The notes: generated by a model not told the origin, from the letters alone. Counted from the first letter of the stretch, positions 18,342-26,152 are shown. The stretch is DNA of 44,681 nt from Gammaproteobacteria bacterium (GCA_030610155.1 JAUWSG010000006.1:1-44681), one strand, 5' to 3'. Numbers and translations are program-made.

Positions 18342-19175
18342 CTATTTACGTACGCCTGGACCGTTCCAGGTTAAACCATTACCCATATAGGTTAAGAAAT
18401 ATTCAAGGTCTTTATATTCCTTACTTTGAGCTTTAAATGGTTTGGCACGAACCTGCTTGTTACAACCACCAAATCTACGATGCACGGTACCCAGACCGCC
18501 CCATTTAGATCGGTATACAGGGAAGTGTGACAAATGACCCAGAGCCGGACTGAGGATATCAGCACGGATTCTGTTGCCTGAATTGTCTACGTGGCAATGT
18601 GCACAAGACATATTCAGTTGTCCCCGACGTGCATAATAAAACTGTTTACCATTTTCATAGGCAGCTTGTGCACCTTTGCCTGAGACTTTGATATCAGTTT
18701 GTTTACCACGAGTTGTGTAGGCCATATATGCAGATATTGCAGCTATTTTGCCTTTTTTGTATTTTAATGGCTTTTCACCATTTTTAATACGACACTCATT
18801 GATGGCCAGAACTATCGTGACAACTTCACCTCTTTCAGTATCAAAGTAGGGATACTGGTTTCTGACACCAATGCCATCATTTGGAAAGCAGCTTGCATAA
18901 GTTTTACCGTTTTTAAACGGTGTTTCAAACATGCCTTGACCTTCATCAATCGCAATTTCGTAAGGAGGGAATTCTTCAATTGCCTCCCATTGTTCTCTTG
19001 ACATCGGGTCAATTGAATAAACGCCATTGGTAAAGTCTTCAAAAGCCGTTCCAGGGAATCGCTTCATGAAGTAGCCTTGAAACGCCTTTTTATCACTTTC
19101 CGGTGACGCTTGGGCGAGTAAAGGCATCCCAACCATAAAGCTAAGTGCAGTGATAGATATTAGCAATTTTCTCAT
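18342..19175 (-). CDS. soxA: Sulfur-oxidation cytochrome SoxA, single-haem type
   Basis: SoxA with SoxX oxidatively joins thiosulfate to the SoxY cysteine in the periplasm. The 277-aa precursor has a signal peptide ending near AQA (residue 23). One c-type haem site is present, Cys191-Ala-His-Cys194-His195. The conserved persulfide cysteine that ligates the active haem is Cys238 in HRRFGGCNKQ. The N-terminal haem of two-haem SoxA proteins is missing: at its place is ASCFPND, with Cys96 that probably pairs with Cys128 (INEC). This matches the one-haem SoxA group. A good ribosome site (GGAGG) precedes the ATG. Confidence 0.96.
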   Translation of the reverse strand: MRKLLISITALSFMVGMPLLAQASPESDKKAFQGYFMKRFPGTAFEDFTNGVYSIDPMSREQWEAIEEFPPYEIAIDEGQGMFETPFKNGKTYASCFPNDGIGVRNQYPYFDTERGEVVTIVLAINECRIKNGEKPLKYKKGKIAAISAYMAYTTRGKQTDIKVSGKGAQAAYENGKQFYYARRGQLNMSCAHCHVDNSGNRIRADILSPALGHLSHFPVYRSKWGGLGTVHRRFGGCNKQVRAKPFKAQSKEYKDLEYFLTYMGNGLTWNGPGVRK

Positions 19176-19214
19176 TATTTTCCTCCAACCGAGTTTGCCA
19201 GGGCTATGCCAGCG

Positions 19215-19532
19215 TTAACGTACTTTAGCTTCAGCACTATCGCTTTTGCCTTTGTTGTCAGCCCAGCTAATTTTAATTGTATCGCCCTTGTTGCCACCAG
19301 AAAACTTGAACGAAAGATATGGGTTTTTTGATATTGCAACACCCCAATCAGCGCCCAGTACTTTCTTCCCGTTATGTTCGCAGGTCACTTCCTGAATAAA
19401 ATGAGCGGGTATTTTCTTCCCGGTCTTTTTATTTTTTCGTAATCCTGTTTCCATAGGGTGGCTAATAAGCGTTTTAACTTCGGTTACGCCTTTTTTAACC
19501 TTGGCTCGTATACGAATACTTTTCTTTGCCAT
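19215..19532 (-). CDS. soxZ: Sulfur carrier complex subunit SoxZ
   Basis: SoxZ is the partner of SoxY in the periplasmic sulfur carrier. The 105-aa immunoglobulin-like protein starts MAKKSIRIRAKVKKGVTEVKTLISHPMETGLRK, typical of SoxZ, and has HFIQEVTCEHNGKKV and WGVAISKNPYLSFKF. It has no signal peptide, as usual, because it is exported bound to SoxY through the SoxY twin-arginine signal. It lies 56 bases after soxY and 39 bases before soxA within the same operon. Confidence 0.95.
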   Translation of the reverse strand: MAKKSIRIRAKVKKGVTEVKTLISHPMETGLRKNKKTGKKIPAHFIQEVTCEHNGKKVLGADWGVAISKNPYLSFKFSGGNKGDTIKISWADNKGKSDSAEAKVR

Positions 19533-19588
19533 AATTCTTTATCCCCAATATAAATTTTTAATTTATGTTGTTGCCTATATGTTGTTGC

Positions 19589-20068
19589 TTAACCGCCGCA
19601 ACCACCAATAGTGACTTTAACTTCTTTTGAGGCCGTGTGTACTTTACCACCTGCCTTGATGTTAACAATCAGTTTTGATGTTTTACCCATTTTTACACGA
19701 GTTGAGACAAACCCTTCAGTATTGCTTCCCATGGTAAACAACGCAGTCAATGGTTGTGGATTTTTTTCTACTAATACAGAAATACTTTCCACGTCCTTGA
19801 TACCAGTGGTAACGGTAATAGGGACAACAGCACCGTTTTCAGCAATATCAGGTGCTTTGATTTTAATGTCGCTACTTTTAGAAGTGTTTGTTGTGCTGTA
19901 AAGGGCATTTAGAGTGTCGTTGACATTCTTTGCATCAAATGCTGATTTTGGCCACGCGGCTAACACCATCCGCGGTGTTAAAACACCTGCTCCGATAGCA
20001 ACACCAAGCACACTACTTGCTAGTGACCCTTTGAGAAAGGTTCTACGTTTAATGCTGGTACTGGTCAC
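19589..20068 (-). CDS. soxY: Thiosulfate-oxidation carrier protein SoxY
   Basis: SoxY carries the pathway intermediates covalently on a cysteine near its C-terminus. The 159-aa precursor has a twin-arginine signal (KRRTFLKGSLASSVLGVAIG) and ends with the hallmark GGCGG, with the carrier Cys at residue 157. The mature part has the SoxY immunoglobulin-like fold, for example NGAVVPITVTTGIKDVESISV. It is followed by soxZ, with which it forms the SoxYZ heterodimer. Confidence 0.96.
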   Translation of the reverse strand: MTSTSIKRRTFLKGSLASSVLGVAIGAGVLTPRMVLAAWPKSAFDAKNVNDTLNALYSTTNTSKSSDIKIKAPDIAENGAVVPITVTTGIKDVESISVLVEKNPQPLTALFTMGSNTEGFVSTRVKMGKTSKLIVNIKAGGKVHTASKEVKVTIGGCGG

Positions 20069-20121
20069 ATTATTTCTCCTGTTTATTTACAGATTTAAGC
20101 CAGATATAAGCGCTAATATGC

Positions 20122-20493
20122 TCATAAGTTATAGATAAATTCAACAATATTATCTATTTCTTGCTCAGATAAAATATGATGACGCCCGAAAGGCGGCATA
20201 ATCGTGTTAGGACTGGTAGTTGTAGCATCCCAAATCTTGTCACGTAGCTGCTTTTTATCTGGATAGCGTTGCTTCATATTAACTAACTTTGGTCCAATAT
20301 TTCCTGGTAACACAGCACCCGGATAATCGTGGCACGCAAAGCAATTACCTTTTTTTCTGTTTTCTGCAACTTTCTTGCCTGCACTAGCCATTGCTTCATC
20401 AGCCACAGAGATCTGCGGTGTGAGTGCCAGGCTGCCAGCAAGAAAAGCCAAGCTGCTAAAAACAAGTACAAATTTTCTTGAGGAGCTCCCCAT
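20122..20493 (-). CDS. soxX: Sulfur-oxidation cytochrome SoxX
   Basis: SoxX is the small c-type cytochrome that accepts electrons from SoxA. The 123-aa precursor has a signal peptide ending near SVADE (residue 31), one haem motif Cys51-Phe-Ala-Cys54-His55, and a candidate axial methionine Met99 in NTIMPPFG. It is first in the sox operon, with an excellent ribosome site AGGAG (20499-20503 on the minus strand). No soxK or soxL gene is visible nearby. Confidence 0.95.
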   Translation of the reverse strand: MGSSSRKFVLVFSSLAFLAGSLALTPQISVADEAMASAGKKVAENRKKGNCFACHDYPGAVLPGNIGPKLVNMKQRYPDKKQLRDKIWDATTTSPNTIMPPFGRHHILSEQEIDNIVEFIYNL

Positions 20494-20907
20494 CTTTTTC
20501 TCCTAAACAGTTATTATAATTAATCAAATCTGAAATTTGGGTCCATGCTGCCATGGCGCCCTGTGAATGGTTTTTACTGACATAGCAAGTTAATGAAAGT
20601 ATGAACCTTCTAACTGTGATATTCCATTAAAAATCGTCCGACATTTCAAACCTAAACTATAGGATAAATACTCAATATTACAACTCCTTACGGAGTTCCA
20701 GTTTTTATACCAGAATGTCCCTAAAACGCAAGCGACTTTTGATAATGAGGTATTTTGTTTTTTTTATATTAGGGGCGATAAAATGAACAAAGATTGTGTT
20801 TTATTTCTGACAAGGCAGCCGCTAAATTAAGAATGGTTCTAATTGCAGAGCGGGTCACATTAATGTCGCGTCAGTGTTGTTTTCGGAGCAGAGGGGGGGA
20901 TTCAAAA
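20494..20907. promoter_or_regulatory. Intergenic region with the presumed sox promoter
   Basis: These 414 bases separate soxX from the M48 protease gene and hold no convincing gene. A TATAAT sequence read on the minus strand (20513-20518) lies 20 bases before the soxX ATG, without a clear -35 element. A palindrome AACTCC-TTAC-GGAGTT at 20682-20697 is the best candidate operator. The bepA-side end has no recognisable terminator. Confidence 0.35.
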
Positions 20908-22431
20908 TTATTCTGTTTCCTTGTCTTTTTGTTGTAATAACACCTCTTGTTTTAATTCTTTCAGGCGAGCCTCAATTCTCGGATGAGCATATTTCTTGCT
21001 GTCGTTCTCTTTGAGTGCCATCTGCAGGTAGTTAATGGCCATGCGTGTGCGGCCATTTAAATAATCATACTCAGCCAACGCCTGGTAGGCCGCACTTTTT
21101 GAACTGGTTTGTTGCTCAGCCATTGCTAGTAGCTTGTAAAGGACAGGGTTTAACGCATTATGCCTTATTTGAGCCTGCAGGAGTTTCTTGGATTTCTCGG
21201 GCTGATTGTTTTCCAGCAGGGTGTTTGCATAAAGAATGGTCAATGGTGTGTTGTGTGGGTATAACTTCAATGCATTTGCTAGCAAGTTAAGCGCAACATC
21301 CTGATCCCCCGCCTTTATTTCAATCTGGGCCTGTATTATCAGATAGGGGACTCTTTCTGAATCTTTCGCGATAAGCGACTTGATATTGTTACGCGCCGGG
21401 TCGAATTGCTCGTTTTTTAACAGTGCCAGGGTATATCCGTACATTTGAGCGAATTCATTCTGGTAATTTCCTGATTTCAGCGAACTTTCAAAATATTTTG
21501 AGAGTGCTTTAGGATTGCGGTTTGATTCGACCTGGAGTGTCGAATGTATTATGTGGAAATTCGTACTATTGTTGTATTTTTGAACAGGGTATTGTTCTGC
21601 CCGGTTTCTTGTATCGCTAATACGATTTAATGTGATCGGGTGGGTGCTGAGAAATTCAGGAAATGCATTGGAATACATGCGGGTCTTTTTTTGCAGGTGT
21701 TCAAAAAATATCGGCATGGCTCTTGGGTCAAACCCGGCATCGGCGAGTAATTGCATACCGACCCGGTCGGCTTCTTTTTCATGCGCGCGCGTGAAATTTA
21801 TTTGCGCCTGGGCACTGCCGGCAGTTGTGGCCATAAGAAGCGCTGAACCGGCTTGCACATCTTGTGAGCCAATTATTAAGGCGGCAATCAGGGCAGCAGC
21901 AGTTGGCAGACTTAAATTGTTTGCCTTCTCCATGGAGCGTTGTAAGTGGCGCTGGGTGACGTGCGCAATTTCATGCGCGACAACTGAAGCAAGTTCACTC
22001 TCGGATTCTGATGATAAAATCGTCCCCGTGTGTATCCCTATATGCCCTGCAGGGCCTGCAAACGCGTTGATTGACGGGGCATCAATAACGAAAAAAGTAA
22101 ATTCGAAGGGGAAGTCACCAATTTGACTGGTCAGCTGGCTTCCCAGCGCCTGTACATAGCTGTTGATGACCGGGTCATCAACCACCTTGAGGTATTGCCG
22201 GACACTGCGCATAAACTCTTTACCAAGGCGTTTTTCTCTTTCGACAGACATAATGGCATCAGCGGTACTGCCAAAATCCGGTAAATCCAGATTTTCTGCA
22301 TAAGACAGGGCAGGTGTACTAATTAACACCATGAGCGAGAGTAGAAATGCCGGGAAAAATCCCATTTTACCAAATGAGTGCATGCTACTAAGACGCTCTT
22401 TTTGAAGGAAAGTTTTATTTTTTAATGCCAA
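20908..22431 (-). CDS. bepA: BepA-like M48 metalloprotease with TPR repeats
   Basis: BepA (YfgC) is a periplasmic zinc protease and chaperone that helps or removes outer-membrane proteins such as LptD. The 507-aa protein contains the zinc motif HEIAH within VVAHEIAHVTQRHLQRSM (about residue 150) and FTRAHEKEADRVGMQLL with the third zinc ligand Glu. The C-terminal 200 residues are helical TPR-like repeats (for example ALNLLANALKLYPHNTPLTILYANTLLE). A signal peptide begins at Met23 (MGFFPAFLLSLMVL, ending SYA). Met17 or Met23 is a more likely start than the first Met. A tie with lptFG nearby is functionally sensible, but may be chance. Confidence 0.9.
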   Translation of the reverse strand: MALKNKTFLQKERLSSMHSFGKMGFFPAFLLSLMVLISTPALSYAENLDLPDFGSTADAIMSVEREKRLGKEFMRSVRQYLKVVDDPVINSYVQALGSQLTSQIGDFPFEFTFFVIDAPSINAFAGPAGHIGIHTGTILSSESESELASVVAHEIAHVTQRHLQRSMEKANNLSLPTAAALIAALIIGSQDVQAGSALLMATTAGSAQAQINFTRAHEKEADRVGMQLLADAGFDPRAMPIFFEHLQKKTRMYSNAFPEFLSTHPITLNRISDTRNRAEQYPVQKYNNSTNFHIIHSTLQVESNRNPKALSKYFESSLKSGNYQNEFAQMYGYTLALLKNEQFDPARNNIKSLIAKDSERVPYLIIQAQIEIKAGDQDVALNLLANALKLYPHNTPLTILYANTLLENNQPEKSKKLLQAQIRHNALNPVLYKLLAMAEQQTSSKSAAYQALAEYDYLNGRTRMAINYLQMALKENDSKKYAHPRIEARLKELKQEVLLQQKDKETE

Positions 22432-22761
22432 TCTCAGGCTACCTGTCAGTTTTAGACATAATATTTCATTGTTCTGCGATAGAAAATCAATATTTTTATT
22501 TACTTAGCTGTCAGAGAGACGAAATCTGCGCTATTTTTATAATGGTTATCAGTATCGTCTTTTTCAAGACGCTAGTGCTGAACCGGGTTAATCATATGAA
22601 AACTGAGGATAAGTTTACAAAAAATAGTTGGGTTTGTTGCCACATTGTGAGTGCAATTTTGGAAAATAAGTGTACCATATTATACTAATGTCGTTTACCG
22701 AAGGGTGTGGACGTCTGATGTTTTTACCAAAAAATTAATAACTTCCAAGGAGTTGATTAAG
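22432..22761. promoter_or_regulatory. Divergent region between bepA and tusA, with a tusA promoter
   Basis: No gene is supported here. For tusA, TTGGAA (22659-22664) and TATACT (22681-22686) are spaced by 16 bases, a plausible sigma70 promoter giving a leader of about 70 bases. The bepA promoter is not evident. Confidence 0.5.
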
Positions 22762-22992
22762 ATGGCCGATTTCGATCAGGAACTTGATGCTACTGGACTG
22801 AACTGTCCGTTACCGATTTTACGTGCGAAAAAGTCCCTTGCGAGTTTAAGCAGTGGACAGGTTTTACGCATTATCGCGACTGATCCTGGATCAGTGAAGG
22901 ACTTTGATGCTTTTGCCAAGCAAACGGGTAATGAGCTGATGGCATCATCAGAAGAAGGCGGTAAGTATTTCTTTATGATAAAAAAATCCTGA
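22762..22992 (+). CDS. tusA: TusA-family sulfur carrier protein
   Basis: TusA proteins carry a persulfide on a conserved cysteine and pass it between cytoplasmic sulfurtransferases; in sulfur oxidisers they feed sulfane sulfur into oxidation, in addition to tRNA thiolation. The 76-aa protein has the family motif Cys15-Pro-Leu-Pro in LNCPLPILRAKKSL and the DPGS loop. The start was set at the ATG with an AAGGAG site 10 bases upstream (22747-22752). It is followed by a terminator and then by a dsrE2-like gene, a pairing common in sulfur oxidisers. Confidence 0.94.
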   Translation: MADFDQELDATGLNCPLPILRAKKSLASLSSGQVLRIIATDPGSVKDFDAFAKQTGNELMASSEEGGKYFFMIKKS

Positions 22993-23010
22993 TTCGTCAG
23001 GATTTTTTTT
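22984..23010 (+). terminator. Terminator at the end of tusA
   Basis: The stem AAATCCTGA and TCAGGATTT with loop TTCG is followed by a T-run. The left arm includes the tusA stop codon. It separates tusA from the dsrE2-like gene. Confidence 0.88.
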
Positions 23011-23111
23011 GTTGTAATATTAGGCATAGTGTTGATGTCTAATTTTATATATAGATGGATCCAGGATTTTCCGACGTTAGAAATTGTTTCATTCAAACCA
23101 AGGGGTTTTCC

Positions 23112-23591
23112 ATGTCTGAGAAAAAATTAGCTATTATCGCAACCAAGGGCACGCTTGATTGGGCATATCCTCCCTTTATCCTTGGGTCGACTGCAGCCGC
23201 ATGAGGTTATGAAGTACAAATATTTTGCACTTTTTATGGTCTGCAATTATTGAAAAAAAATCTTAATCTGAAAGTCAGTCCGTTAGGTAATCCGGGTATG
23301 CCAATGCCAATGGCGATGGATGCATGGTTACCCAATATTGTGACCGCCTTGCCAGGAATGGAAGGCATGATGACCATGATGATGAAGAACAAGATGAAGT
23401 CAAAAGGGGTCGCCAGTGTTGAAGAGCTACGCGATCTTTGTGTCGAGGCGGAGGTTAAAATTATTGCCTGCCAGATGACGGTTGACCTGTTTGATATGAA
23501 TCCTAATCAATTCATCGATGGCATTGAGTACGGTGGTGCGGCCATGTTTTTTGAATTCGCCGGGCAGTCTGATGTGAATTTGTTTGTATAA
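23112..23591 (+). pseudogene. DsrE2-like sulfurtransferase gene with one in-frame TGA
   Basis: Read through, the frame encodes a complete DsrE/DsrF-like protein of the DsrE2 type, about 159 residues. The start reads MSEKKLAIIATKGTLDWAYP and, after the TGA, the frame continues GYEVQIFCTFYGLQLLKKNL and PLGNPGMPMPM. The family cysteine is at residue 120 in IIACQM. Codon 31 (23202-23204) is TGA, where relatives have an ordinary residue in an AAxGYEV segment. No frameshift is present and the 128 codons after it are intact. Options are a fresh nonsense mutation, stop readthrough, selenocysteine, or a sequencing error. If expressed, it would move sulfane sulfur together with TusA. A downstream restart at TTG 23250 would lack the first beta strand. 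Confidence 0.85.
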
Positions 23592-23623
23592 CCCAAGTAT
23601 CAATATATAAGATTCAAGCAATA

Positions 23624-23650
23624 AAAAAGGGGCGCATCGCGCCCCTTTTT
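23624..23650. terminator. Bidirectional terminator between dsrE2 and fadL-like gene
   Basis: The perfect hairpin with arms AAAAAGGGGCGC and GCGCCCCTTTTT and loop ATC has A/T tracts on both sides. It lies between two convergent genes and can stop transcription in both directions. Confidence 0.92.
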
Positions 23651-23671
23651 CTTTGCTTGTATTAACGCTTC

Positions 23672-25036
23672 CTAGAACTTCATGCCATAACTAACTTCTG
23701 CTTCCCATTGAGACATTTCCAGTGTGATTGTCTGGTTAGGATCAAACGCACTGGTACCTTCAACATCTGCAGTCGGTGCATACATGAATGCGCCGCTTAT
23801 TTCGCTGTTGGTCCCCAGTTTAGTGGTAAAACCGCCAGTGAGATGTGTTTCGATGACAGCGGGTGCGATGATATTAAAAATGGTTTCTGAGTTCGGGATG
23901 GGTTGGTCACCATTGCTGAGTCCGACACGCCAGATCCAGTCCGTGCCGCTGGCCCACTGGTAACCCAGTTTGATAATGGTCATGTCTTCCCAGCCAAACC
24001 CGGCACCATCATTGGCACCAAGACATTGAGGACCGGTCCCACCCGTTGGACCGGGTATGCAATTACCATCGGTGAGTCCACCAATTGGGTTAGCAATGGC
24101 TGCAACATCGCTATAAAAAATAACCTGAACATCGGCTGTGAAGGTTGATTTAGGTGATGTTGCCCAGGCTAAGCCCACCGTTGCGGTGGCGGGAATATCA
24201 AAATCTCCCTGGTCAGCAAACAAACCGGCATATTTATCAAACTCACTCATTGCGATCTCGGATTGATAGGAGCCAGCCAGTGTGACACTGGAGCCGACCT
24301 TGCCCTGAACGCCTACTTTAAAACCAAAACCTGTGCTGTCATCTCGGCTTTGATTGGATATCGCACCAGGATTTGAAGAAAAGCCGCCAAAATTTGTCAG
24401 TCCATCTGCTTTGAATTTTTGGTAGGCTACAATACCGCTGACACCCCAGGAGGCAGTATCGGTGAATTTTCTGGCATAACTCGCATTGATAAACAATTGC
24501 GATAAGTTCATGACAGTTTTACCTGCACCATAGGTGCCTGGTGCAGTGATACTTGTGCCTGTTGGCCCCTGAAGCGAAGCTGTGCCACCGACATACTCGG
24601 TGTCCATGCCGCCGTTACCATAGACTGTTATACCCGCCGAACTTTTGTCATTGAGCATCCAGTTATAGGCAAAATGGGGGATCAGGAAAAAATCATTATC
24701 ACTGTCGATTGATTGTTCTGATCCGCTACCAATGGTGAAAGGACAAGGACAGGCTGTGCCATCCGGAACAGCTGAGCCTGCACCAGCAGTATAAGAACGT
24801 GTGCTCGGGCTAAAAATGGCAGCACCGACATCCATGCGTTCGCCGACAAACACCATACCAGCCGGGTTCGTTGCGGCAGCCATTGCGTCTTGTGGTAAAG
24901 CACTACCACCCCCAGCGAGGCCTTTGCTCTTTGTGCCATATCCATGCGCGAAATATCCATTGGTTGCAAAAGCCGTCAACGGGACGGTCATGCCTAGAAC
25001 GAGTGCAAGCACGAGTAATCTTGGGTTTAGCTTCAT
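23672..25036 (-). CDS. FadL/TodX-family outer-membrane transport protein
   Basis: FadL-type beta-barrels let long-chain fatty acids or other hydrophobic compounds cross the outer membrane. The protein has a signal peptide (MKLNPRLLVLALVLGMTVPLTAFA) and the family start TNGYFAHGYGTKSKGLAGGGSALPQDAMAAATNPAGM, whose SKGLAGGG and NPA motifs mark the N-terminal hatch. It ends in an aromatic residue (YGMKF), as barrels do. The start was set at the ATG with GGGGAG six bases upstream rather than a longer frame with no ribosome site. It has 454 residues. Two cysteine-containing loops (ACPCPF; NCIPG...QC) are unusual. The substrate is unknown. Confidence 0.9.
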   Translation of the reverse strand: MKLNPRLLVLALVLGMTVPLTAFATNGYFAHGYGTKSKGLAGGGSALPQDAMAAATNPAGMVFVGERMDVGAAIFSPSTRSYTAGAGSAVPDGTACPCPFTIGSGSEQSIDSDNDFFLIPHFAYNWMLNDKSSAGITVYGNGGMDTEYVGGTASLQGPTGTSITAPGTYGAGKTVMNLSQLFINASYARKFTDTASWGVSGIVAYQKFKADGLTNFGGFSSNPGAISNQSRDDSTGFGFKVGVQGKVGSSVTLAGSYQSEIAMSEFDKYAGLFADQGDFDIPATATVGLAWATSPKSTFTADVQVIFYSDVAAIANPIGGLTDGNCIPGPTGGTGPQCLGANDGAGFGWEDMTIIKLGYQWASGTDWIWRVGLSNGDQPIPNSETIFNIIAPAVIETHLTGGFTTKLGTNSEISGAFMYAPTADVEGTSAFDPNQTITLEMSQWEAEVSYGMKF

Positions 25037-25109
25037 GGAATCTCCCCTGTACATTGTGACGTGAATTAGAAAATGATTTGAAATCAAGACTGCTTTTCTA
25101 TATGTATTA

Positions 25110-25125
25110 CTATATTAGAATATAG
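25110..25125. promoter_or_regulatory. Palindrome upstream of the FadL-like gene
   Basis: CTATATT-AG-AATATAG is a perfect 7-bp inverted repeat with a 2-base centre, 74 bases before the start. It could be an operator for a dimeric regulator or part of the promoter. Confidence 0.4.
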
Positions 25126-25327
25126 CGTGTTATTTTACTTATGCCAATAAAATTTCTTGTATGGCCGACTTTTTCCCTCGGGAAAATAGCGATATTGGAG
25201 CTGTTTCAGGGGGTTGATTAGCCCTGGTCTTATATAGGCATTTTTATTGCTTATTAATGTCCCAAATACATCTAAATATATCAGTCTGCTTGATTCCGGA
25301 AATTTGCTGTAAAAAACGCGGTTCTTC

Positions 25328-25409
25328 GTAGGTTGGACTGAGGCACGAAGTCCAACAGCGGTGGTGGGCCAACCTCATATGTTGGGTTTCGTGCCTCACT
25401 CCAACCTGC
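25328..25409. repeat. Miniature inverted-repeat element (GTAGGTTGG type)
   Basis: Two 30-base arms, 25328-25357 beginning GTAGGTTGGACTGAGGCACG and 25380-25409 ending in CACTCCAACCTGC, are largely complementary around a 22-base spacer. Elements of the form GTAGGTTGGG-CTGAGGCACGAAGCC are, from memory, common between genes in many gammaproteobacteria. No coding capacity. Confidence 0.8.
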
Positions 25410-25460
25410 AAGTGACTTCATGGTACCCGCGAAAGAAATTCAGTGGCACAGCAGTGGATT

Positions 25461-25796
25461 TTAATTCATTACCTTAATGATACCCGCAATTTCAAAACTA
25501 TTGCCTGTCTTACTTTTTGTTGTGCGTAAGACTTCAACCCTGGCTTCCAGTGGCACCACCAGGGATCGACGCGGCGTAATGTTTATATTGACGATGGTTC
25601 CAGGGTCAATGCTTTTATATGATGAAAATAAAACGCCATACGCGCTCAGATTTTTACACATCCCCTGGTCGGGCTCCTGATCGAAAATGTTGGCGCCATC
25701 GAGGATGTAAGTCATTTCATGGTTAATGGCCAGGCGATTAAAATTTCGTTTTTCAGTGTAGTTGCTGGTGTAGTTACTGGTGTAGTGGCTGGTCAT
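25461..25796 (-). CDS. PilZ-domain protein
   Basis: PilZ domains bind cyclic di-GMP and modulate motility or surface polysaccharides. The 111-aa protein has an arginine-containing N-terminal segment (EKRNFNRLAI) before the beta-barrel and CKNLSAYGVLFSS, a variant of the D/N-x-S-x-x-G motif with Asn in place of Asp. The N-terminus has three tandem four-residue units of the form Thr-Ser-His/Asn-Tyr. A GGGGAA ribosome site lies before the ATG. The family call is moderately sure; c-di-GMP binding is uncertain because the RxxxR motif is only approximate. Confidence 0.75.
   Translation of the reverse strand: MTSHYTSNYTSNYTEKRNFNRLAINHEMTYILDGANIFDQEPDQGMCKNLSAYGVLFSSYKSIDPGTIVNINITPRRSLVVPLEARVEVLRTTKSKTGNSFEIAGIIKVMN
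25756..25791 (-). repeat. Three tandem 12-bp units in the PilZ gene start
   Basis: Units GTGTAGTTGCTG, GTGTAGTTACTG and GTGTAGTGGCTG follow one another in the 5' end of the PilZ gene and encode the repeated TS-H/N-Y residues. Because the unit is a multiple of three, copy changes would keep the frame. Confidence 0.85.
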
Positions 25797-25856
25797 GTGT
25801 TCCCCTGCACTATGGAGCTGAGAGTTTGTGTTGCATGTTGTATTAGAATGAGTAAT

Positions 25857-25932
25857 TGGTGCTCCCTAGGGAATTTGAATCCCTGTTCCCGCCTTGAGAG
25901 GGCGGTGTCCTGGACCCCTAGACGAAGGGAGC
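25857..25932 (-). tRNA. tRNA-Glu (anticodon CTC)
   Basis: Read on the minus strand it folds into a full cloverleaf. The acceptor stem GCTCCCT pairs with AGGGAGC, followed by A and an encoded CCA. The anticodon stem-loop is CCGCC-CUCUCAA-GGCGG, giving anticodon CUC for GAG codons. The T-loop is TTCAAAT, and the D-arm TCGTCTAGGGG is typical of bacterial tRNA-Glu. The base before CCA is A, whereas E. coli tRNA-Glu has G. Confidence 0.96.
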
Positions 25933-25959
25933 AATGACCCTGTTGGATCTGCAGGAATC

Positions 25960-25987
25960 ATTATACGTGGATGATCCGGCTATACAA
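25960..25987 (-). promoter_or_regulatory. Promoter of tRNA-Glu
   Basis: On the minus strand TTGTAT (25982-25987) and TATAAT (25960-25965) are separated by 16 bases. The -10 box lies 27 bases from the mature tRNA 5' end, which fits a short leader removed by RNase P. Confidence 0.7.
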
Positions 25988-26152
25988 GAAAACCCGGTAA
26001 CAATTCCAGGCAGGTAGTGCGACAGAAATGGCGGCAACTGAAAAAAAATGCCGGGACGTGATTTGTGTAAGAAATACGCATTAGAAAAGAGTGCAACATC
26101 AGCCAGAGTCATTTAAGCTGTGGACTGATTTTCACCATATTACCCAGAAGGA

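Larger units (their letters stand above)
25037..25460. other. Gap between the PilZ gene and the FadL-like gene
   Basis: These 424 bases hold no gene on either strand. They carry the palindrome at 25110-25125 and an inverted-repeat element at 25328-25409. Confidence 0.6.

Noticed and set aside
22425-22688. Small open frame upstream of tusA
   Set aside because: It starts with an ATG that overlaps the bepA start on the other strand, has no ribosome site, no recognisable motif, and overlaps the likely tusA promoter.
23202-23260. Possible SECIS hairpin after the dsrE2 TGA
   Set aside because: Only five base pairs (TTGCA with TGCAA) can form, with an A/T-rich loop lacking the usual GC stem and apical GU. 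Not reported as a feature.
25857-25932. tRNA gene as an attachment site for an integrated element
   Set aside because: No integrase gene and no repeat of the tRNA 3' end were seen on either side.
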